From positions 128,895,410-128,959,409 of the forward strand of contig CM076196.1 of assembly GCA_038277395.1 (NCBI GenBank): DNA of 64,000 nt. Reading direction: 5' to 3'. Made by a program: the position numbers and the translations under genes. The notes beneath the pieces were generated by a model, which saw only the letters and a list, made by a program, of their open reading frames with translations, was not told where the DNA came from and made no database searches. Position 1 is the first letter of the stretch, and the number at the start of each line of letters is the position of its first letter. Below, piece by piece: positions 57,190 to 64,000 of this stretch. The stretch is from Dryocosmus kuriphilus (lineage: Eukaryota; Arthropoda; Insecta; Hymenoptera; Cynipidae).

Positions 57190-57545
57190 AGGCCGATCCA
57201 CACATTCGGCATTCGGCGAATACCGAGCAAAAGTTTGCCGAATACCTAGTAGTGTGGATGGGTCTACTCTAGGCGAATGTTCGCAACTCGTAGTATCCAT
57301 CACTTCCCGAGCTTCCAACGCGAGCACCTAGGCGAGTAGAGTGAGAAACTGACGTTTGGGATTACAGACGACGACTGAAGAGAGAAAAGCGAATATTCGC
57401 CGTTTCCAAACCTACTCGGCATTTGGCAATGTATGCATATGTCTGGATACCTGTGCTCGGGTATACTCGCTACTTGGCGAACTACACGGTGAACTGCTCG
57501 GCGAACTACGGCATTCGCCGAATGCCGAATGTGTGGATCGGCCTT
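57190..57545. mobile_element. Harbinger-type MITE, 356 bp, TSD TTA
   Basis: TIR AGGCCGATCCACACATTCGG followed by CATTCGGCGAAT at the left and its complement at the right (ATTCGCCGAATGCCGAATGT, GTGGATCGGCCT). TTA flanks both ends (57187-57189, 57546-57548). Internally CG-rich with repeated CGAATGCCGA-like boxes and no coding frame. A 3-bp TTA duplication and G-rich TIR fit PIF/Harbinger. Confidence 0.85.
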
Positions 57546-57639
57546 TAAATACAGCGTGTACACGGAGTAAGGTGTAGGGAGCAGCTGGGCTTAGTGCGTA
57601 GAGGGCACGTAAGATACGGCGCGGTGGTCGATGCAGGCA

Positions 57640-59060
57640 GAGAAGAAAGGAGGGCGGGAGAGTTTTGAATCGGAGTAATGGATCACGCGGAGAGTGACAG
57701 CAATTATTCAGAGTAAGAAGTTTTTTGTACCCCGAATAGTGAGAAAAAAGAGAGAAAGGTTAGGAGAAAATATAGGAAAATGTTAGAAAAGGAGAGACTG
57801 AGGACGAAGAGTTTGTGTTCAGTCGAGGGATTCGTTAATAGGAAGAGGGATAGGAAAGAGAGGGGAAGCAGTGAGGATAAGTAAGAAATAGGATGGAGCT
57901 TAAAAATCCAAAAATGATTAGATGACCGCCGGAAAAAGAGAAACGCGTAACGAATGAGGAAAAAGATAAGGGGAAATAAGAAGACAGAGTTAAAGATGGA
58001 AGTTCAATAGAAGACGAAAAGTTAAAAGAAATGCGCTAAATGATGATAGAAATAATGAAGATGAAGGAAACAAGGGGAGAGGAAATAAAGCAAGAAATTA
58101 GAAGAGAAATGGCAGGGCTTAGAAAAGAGATGAGGAAATGGGTGGAAGTCAGGAAAAATTTGGAGACAAGGATGTATAGTTTAGAAAAAAGACTAGAAAC
58201 GCAGGAAGAGCCTAATAAAAAGGTAGAAGGGTTGGAATGTAGGATAGAGATAATAGAAAACTCCAACCGGGTGCCAGGAGGGAGGAGATTGGGAAGGATA
58301 ATACAAAAAAAAGTGATAAAAATAAAAGAATAGAAAGGAAGGAGAGAGAGAGGAGAGAAAAAGAAAATAGTGATAAAGTGTATAAGATTAGAGGGGAAAG
58401 AATTGAAAGAAGAAGTGGAAGAAGTCTTAAAGAGGACAGATGCGAAGGTAGATGTAGAGGAGATGAGAAGTACAGGAAAAGAAGGGGGAAGATGAGGGTA
58501 AATGGCCCTGGTGAAATTAAAGAACAGGGAACATAAGAGGGAAGTGATCACAAGGAAAAGTGGGTTATACGGAAGTTCTGAGAGAATAGAAGATGATTCG
58601 ATATGGGAAGAAACGAATATGCAGTAAAAGTTAACACATAAATTTTAATTTAAGAATTGGAACGAAGAGAGCGATGAGCTAGAAAAACCTGAAGGATCGA
58701 TATAATAGGAGAGAAAGGAACAGAAGGGAGAAAGATAGTGGACAGTAGGAAAGAAAAAAGGCGAAAAATGAAGGAAAGGAAGAACGGAGGATACACTACT
58801 GGAAGGTAACTGATTTAGAAAGAAAGGATAGGGTTTTTATGGAAAATTTATGACAATGGGAAGCAGTGCTATGATGGAGACATGATTAGGTGAAAGGGGT
58901 TGGGACAGAGTGAAGGGAATACTACCAAAGGTATACACTATACAGGTGGGAGATACAAATGGCTAAAAGGAAGAGCAAAATGGGTAAAGCAATGGGAGGG
59001 ATGGTGGTGGGAATAAGGATAGAAGAAATATGGGGATAGAAATGGTCTGCAAGAAGAAAA
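57640..59060 (+). pseudogene. LINE 5' half (ORF1 and start of endonuclease), heavily decayed
   Basis: Purine-rich plus strand. 58040-58333 gives a coiled-coil ORF1 segment (REMAGLRKEMRKWVEVRKNL, then TRMYSLEKRLETQ). Downstream in shifting frames LKEEVEEVLKRTDAKVDVEE and LKNREHKREVITRKSGLY resemble the ORF1 C-terminus of insect LINEs. At ~58870-59040, METWLGERGWDRVKGILPKV and a GRDGGGNKD-like remnant match the start of an AP endonuclease (ETW motif). Sequence similarity ends at ~59060, so the element is cut before RT. Many stops; no single intact frame. Clade is uncertain (I/Jockey/R1-type). Confidence 0.6.
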
Positions 59061-59221
59061 AGAAAGAAAAGGAAAGGAAATGATAGAGAAAGTAATTATT
59101 TAGAACTGCGACGTATTTTCTTTGACCGTTATCTTCAAATGTAGAAAGTATAACAATATTATTTTGGTCTTACGGTCCATTAAATTACAAATCAATATTA
59201 AATTTCTTGAAAAGAATTATT

Positions 59222-59283
59222 GATACATTAAGATAGTTTCCACCCTATTGCGGGTCTTCATCAGATGTCTTCAATTGTCAACA
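59222..59283 (-). ncRNA. Hammerhead-ribozyme-like motif of the Penelope-like element
   Basis: Minus strand has CTGATGA (59264-59258), a stem II ACCC-GCAATA-GGGT, then GGAAAC (59240). Flanking ACAT and ATGT can pair as a short stem I. Stem III is weak, and the A-G step next to CTGATGA is non-canonical, so self-cleavage is uncertain. Hammerhead motifs are known in PLE terminal repeats. Confidence 0.5.
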
Positions 59284-59609
59284 AAAATAATCTAAATTAA
59301 AATTATTATATAAACAAATAATTAATACATAAATTAAGAACGAATATAAAATTGTCAGTTTTACCTTCATAGTCATATCAAAATATTCATAGTTGATGCG
59401 TCAAAAACATTTAGTTTTCATCATAATAAGGTTGAATTACAACCAATAAAATCCATCATAAAAACTCCATCCAATAAATAAATATCGATCAAATAAATAA
59501 ATTATCCATCATACAACACAAAACATAACTACAACTTTTTCAGATCTTAATAATTAATTTGAAAGGTCCAGCGTGGAACTTCAAATACACGGAGTCACAT
59601 TTTAAATGT

Positions 59610-61630
59610 TTATCGCCAGACAATATAAGGCATACTGATCTTGTACGTACAATTTAGAATGAATTGAAGGTGAGAATACATGAAATAATAAATCACTGAT
59701 GAAAAGCGCGGCAAACTTTGAGAGATAATTATGGCATAAATTGTGTTTAAATTTATTGAAGTTTTAATATATTTTTTTACGTAAATAGATTCAAAGATTC
59801 TCCTTTTAAACATATTGTTTTCTCTGGCTAAAATTTTAGTACTATTAAAGTCGAAAACATGATTAAAATTACAAGAATGTTGTGATAGACCTGTTTGTAA
59901 GTTCCCGATCATAACGTCACGTTTGTGTTCACTAATTCGCTTTTTCAATCTTCTACCAGTTTCACCAATGTAGACCTTATCACAAACACCGCATTTTATA
60001 AGATATATCAAATCAGATGAATCTTCAATATTATCAACATCTTTTATATTAGGAAGAAGTTTACTTAAAGTGTGGTTATTTTTTAAATAGACTTCAATAT
60101 TAAATTTCTTTAGTGATCTTCTTAGTCTTTCAGAAAAACCTTGTATGTATCGTAAAGTAACTTTTAAATTTTTATTATTGTGATTTTTTAAAAATTTCCC
60201 TTTTTTTCTTTGTAATTTTACATGTGTTGTAAATTTCGTTTACTTTTTCATTCATGACATGTTCTATTAATTGAAGTGGATAATTATTTAGTTGTAAATG
60301 GGCTTTAAGTTGTTCTAAATTTTCTTTTCTAAATTCAACATTATTTAATTTTATGCATCTGTCTATTAAACCTTTAATTAAGCCAATTTTTTGATTAAAT
60401 GCATGGTGAGATGTGTAATTGAAATAACGGTCAGAGCATGAAGGTCTTATATACCAATTAGTAATTAATTTACCATCTTCAAGTTTTGTCATATTAAGGT
60501 CTAAAAAATTTAAACTATTGTTTTTTTTCCACTTCTAATGTAAATTGTATGGATGTATCTATGCCGTTGAAAACATTCAAAACATCTGTGATCCTATCTT
60601 GTGGTAAAATTGTGAAAATGTCATCCACATAGCGTTTGTAAAGGATGGGTTTAAAATTTAATTGTGATAAGGCTCTTTTTTCTACGTCTTCTAGAACCAA
60701 GTTTGCAATGATTGGAGAAAGAGGAGATCCCATTGGGCAGCCAGAAATTTGTTTATAGAACTTATTATTAAACGATAAAACACAATTATTACAAACTGTT
60801 TTGACAGCAGTGAGGATTTCATTTTTAGAGATCTTAGTTAAATTCCTATGTAAATTTAGTTTCTCTTCAATACACTCAAGTGCTAAATCTGACGGAATAT
60901 TATCAAATATCGATATCACATCAAAGGATACTAGTTTGTGTGTAGGAGGTACAATAATATTACTGATTTTATCTTTTAATTCCCAACTATTTTTACAAAA
61001 GAGTCTGTTGTTCCAGATACTGGTTTTAAAACATTTGATAAAAATTTTGCTAAATTATATGCAGGTGATCCAATGGTTGAGACAATCAGTCTCCAACTCA
61101 AAACTGGTTTGCGAACCTTAGGGAGTGCATAAGCTTTCGCACTGACACTACTATAGGTTTTCAATTGATAAACTGTCTTATTATTAATGTAACTTTTTCC
61201 CTCCCATCTTTTGATTATTTCGTTACATTTGTTTTCAACTGCTGGAATTAAATTAGTTTTAACATTTTTATATAATAAGTTATTATTCAGAATATTTTCA
61301 ATGGTTTTATTATAATTATCTCTATTAGCTGCAACAGTAATATTTCCTTTAGCAGCCTTAAGAAAAATCAAATATTTTTGATCCTTTTGAAAACTCATAA
61401 TGTTATTAGTACCTAATATTATCTTTATTTTGGAAAATGTTGTTCTGTTTATGATTTAAGATAATTTTAGTAACAGTTTTTCTGATTTCAAACTTTTTAT
61501 CATTTTCTTCTAAATTCTTTATGCAATTCTCCATGTTAGCAACGATATCATTACTCGGAATCTTGTTATGTGTGTATGTATGCGTGTATATATGTGTTAT
61601 GTTACTGATTTCACTGTTTAAAAGTTTCAT
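59610..61630 (-). pseudogene. Penelope-like reverse transcriptase with GIY-YIG endonuclease, frameshifted
   Basis: Five minus-strand pieces. 61630-61406 is an N-terminal polar region. 61398-60976 has YALPKVRKPVLSWRLIVSTI and SPAYNLAKFLSNVLKPV (PLE-specific RT blocks). 60919-60515 has FYKQISGCPMGSPLSPIIAN and LYKRYVDDIFTILPQ (YVDD catalytic pair). 60492-60175 has WYIRPSCSDRYFNYTSHH (thumb). 60011-59610 has MIYLIKCGVCDKVYIGETGR, RLKKRISEHKRD, the GIY-YIG domain in its PLE form (YLIKC... YIGET) with the preceding CCHH-like Cys pair partly present. The pieces shift frame at least four times. PLEs insert by target-primed reverse transcription using RT fused to GIY-YIG. Inactive here. Confidence 0.9.
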
Positions 61631-62217
61631 TTCAAATTTAAATTTAACAGATTGAAAATGTAGTATTTCTTTGTTGTGTAAATTATGGATTTTAATTTTG
61701 TTTACTTTATAATGTATATGAGCTGGAACTAGATGAGAGAAAATGATGAGAAAAGGAAACGGAAGTCACAAGCGTAAGGAGAGATGAATTGCAAAATAAG
61801 AGTAACTGTAAGATGCGAGGGATTGTGAGTAAGATTCAGTAGAACAAGATGTGACTGCGCTTTTTCGTTTTCTCTTTCACTCGCTCGCTCGTGCACTCGT
61901 TCATTCGTTCGCTCCGACTTTAGTTCTAAAAATTAGATAGGGTGTCCGGGGGTTCAAAATACATATTTATATATTCGTATTCCTCATTAAAAACCGAATA
62001 AAAAACTCTGATGTAAAAAATTAATCGGAACCATCATTAAAAAGTTATTAAAAATTAAACATTAAACAGTTACGATCGAGGGTAGGGTAGACGAGCGTGT
62101 ATGTGCGGGCAACGAGAGTGTGTGAGAACTTCAGCTGACGACCTTGCCGGTCGTTTATAAAGGAGGCTGTGACCATCGCGGCAACTTTACTCGGATATTT
62201 CGAGTACAGGAACAAAA
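61631..62217. other. AT-rich spacer with CTCG microsatellite
   Basis: No gene. 61875-61915 is a CTCG/TTCG microsatellite (CTCGCTCGCTCGTGCACTCG). Confidence 0.6.
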
Positions 62218-64000
62218 TTTGAAAAAAAAAAGTTTAGCTAATACACTAAACTGTTGATAAATGAACCAACATCATTAAACTTAGAGTTAAATCTGTTATA
62301 GCAATTATTTAAAAAGTAATTTGATAATCAATAGGGATGTGCAAAATTTATTCAATTTGAAATCGTGATTTTTCAAGTCAACTTAAGGTAATTTCGAGCA
62401 TGCTCGCAGTTAAGAATTCAATCAAAAAGAAAGTACAATGCATTTTCTCGTACATGCGTGTAGAAGTGAGATATGATTGAATGACAAATAGGAATGATTG
62501 ATAATAATGTAAATAGTACTTTTTCACGCCACATTAGTGCACGTGTGAATGGAAAATTAGTGTGTAATTATTTTGGGGTTGAATTTAAATCAGCGGAAAA
62601 CATAATCGACGAATGAGTTTGATGAAGTTTCTTTCAGTTTTTCAATTGACGAAAAATCATAAAATTATTTTTTGAAGTCCGAAAAAATATTCTGACGTAA
62701 AAGTTGTGGAAGCGAGCTTACTTTGGGAGGTATACATTTTCTTAGAAAGTTTCTATCTAAACATATGGTATTAATCGAATGAAAAATTAATAAAGGGTCA
62801 GAAAATTATTTTAACATGTCCGAGAAAATACTCCCACGTAAAAGTCGTATAAGCGAACTTACTTTGTAGAATAACGAATATTCTATGGAGTTTTTTTATC
62901 CGAACATCCGGTAGTAGTCGAATGAAACCTTGATGAAGTGTCTTAACATTATTTTTTGGAGTCTGAAAGAATGTTCCCGACTAGGAGTCGAAAAACCGAA
63001 TTTGTTAGTAATCGAATGGAACTTTAATAAAGGTTAATAAAATCATTTTTTGAAACAACATGTTCCCGACTACAAGTCGAGAAACCGAACTTTTTTGGGA
63101 ACATATTGTGGGATTCTTTGTTGGAATATCCAGTAGTAATAAAATAAAACCTTCATAAAGATTAATAAAATTATTTTTTAAGTCATAAGAAATATTCCTG
63201 ATTAAAAGTCGAAGAATCGAACTTAATTTAAGAGATATCATACTGCTCAGGAAAATTTTACCCGAATAGCCAGAAAATTCTTAAGTCCGAAAAAATATGC
63301 GGACATAAAAGTCGTGGAAACGAACTTATTTTTGGAGATATCGATTTTTTAAGGAAGTTTTTATTTGAACATTTGGTATTAACTGAATGTGAATTTGATG
63401 TTGGGGGAAAAACTTATTCTTTTAAGTCCCAAAAAATGTTTCGAGGTAAAGTTTTGGGTACCAAACTCAGTGTGGTAGACATCGAAATTTCTAATTTCTT
63501 TTCTTTCCTAACAAAAAAAGCTTAAAATTGTTATTATTGGCCTCAAAGTCGTCTTCAGCTACTCAAAGTGCCACGAGCAGTATTGTGCACATAATTTACT
63601 TTAAGTAATTTACTAGGTTTGCTACAGTAGATTACCAGGTAATTCACAACCTCAGTTTTCTACACGATATACTACAGGCAACATAACTTTTGCAACTGAG
63701 TCCTACAATGATGTTATTTCCCGTCGGTAGAATATATAAATCTATAAAATAAAGTAAATAAATAAAAAGATTTGAGCTTAAGAGTTGAGTGGAGATTTTT
63801 AGATTTGAATTGAACTCGAAATTACCTTAAGTTGAGTTGAAAAATCACGATTTCAAATTGAATAAATTTTGCACATCCCTATTGGTTATCACATTAGTTT
63901 TTAAATAATTGTTATAACAGATTTAACTCTACGTTTAATGATTTTGGTTCATTTATCAACACTTTAGTGTATTAGCCAAACTTTTTGTTTCCAAACCCGA
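62218..64000. mobile_element. TIR element with long inverted ends; runs to window edge
   Basis: 62218-62402 is reverse-complementary to ~63824-64000, including TAGGGATGTGCAAAATTTAT, TCACGATTTCAAATTG in reverse, and TAATACACTAAACTG. The inverted homology continues to the last base, so the right boundary may lie outside. No transposase frame. Tandem repeats fill the middle. The ATAGGGATGTGC box resembles hAT-type MITE ends but is not at the element edge. Confidence 0.8.
62640..63480 (+). repeat. About seven diverged tandem ~110-150-bp repeats
   Basis: Units start near 62655, 62800, 62945, 63035, 63165, 63262 and 63411 with AAATTATTTTTTGAAGTC-like T-rich boxes, then GAAAAAATATTC, AAAAGTCG, AACGAACTTA and TAGTAATCGAATGAAA. 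Length differences come from truncated units in the middle. Confidence 0.75.

Larger units (their letters stand above)
59212..61630 (-). mobile_element. Penelope-like element (PLE), degenerate
   Basis: Minus-strand RT plus GIY-YIG endonuclease, followed by a 3' region containing a hammerhead-like motif at 59222-59283. Neither a second terminal repeat nor a target duplication is visible. The 5' end may extend beyond 61630, where AT-rich sequence with a TGTGTGTATGTATGCGTG tract begins. Confidence 0.85.

Noticed and set aside
58036..58551. 171-codon hydrophobic minus-strand frame resembling a membrane protein
   Set aside because: Antisense of a purine-rich LINE ORF1 remnant; the Ser/Phe/Leu bias follows from base composition.

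Overview
This window is AT-rich eukaryotic DNA made almost entirely of nested, decayed transposable elements. I found no convincing intact host gene, no rRNA, no canonical tRNA and no CRISPR array. The mix points to an arthropod, most likely an insect: a mariner-type transposase with an N-terminal HTH half, a Ty3/Gypsy element, a PHD-finger CR1/L2-group LINE, a Penelope-like element with a GIY-YIG domain, several ZMYM/BED-type hAT elements, a Harbinger-type MITE with TTA target duplications, and many foldback repeats. The order cannot be fixed from the sequence.

Layout. 1-1142 is the 3' end of a hAT element. 1143-3480 holds a diverged repeat motif. 3480-27790 is one very large inverted-repeat (foldback) element. 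Its left arm is 3480-9530 and its right arm is 12440-27790. The unique core (9531-12440) carries a decayed zinc-finger/acidic ORF of unknown function. A mariner-like element (4100-7546, with six 245-bp repeats in one terminal repeat) later entered the left arm. A Ty3/Gypsy element (14869-26877, minus strand) entered the right arm and itself received a CR1/L2-like LINE (16338-21103, plus strand).

29005-32845 is a palindrome whose loop received a hAT element (29569-32439) with a perfect 8-bp target duplication. 34574-35815 is a foldback with ~108-bp subrepeats. 35937-37213 is a TA-flanked TIR element. 37595-52192 holds three copies (two direct, one inverted) of a repeat with a GC-rich palindromic head, 0.8-1.1-kb tandem units and a terminal hairpin. 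Eight units are present and most keep the same ~65-119-codon reading frame. The third copy is separated from the others by a LINE RT fragment and another hAT element (46301-49102). 52830-53990 is another palindrome. 54251-57545 holds a Myb/SANT fragment, a tRNA-like SINE head, tandem repeats and a Harbinger-type MITE. 57640-59060 is a decayed LINE 5' half. 59212-61630 is a Penelope-like element with a hammerhead-like motif. 62218 to the window end is a TIR element with internal tandem repeats.

Functional reading: every transposase or polymerase seen carries stops or frameshifts, so nothing here looks autonomously active. The informative parts are the insertion order, the many long inverted repeats (possible hairpin RNA sources and assembly hazards), a preserved programmed -1 frameshift signal between gag and pol, a possible extra ORF downstream of pol, and the recurring short ORF in the tandem repeat family.
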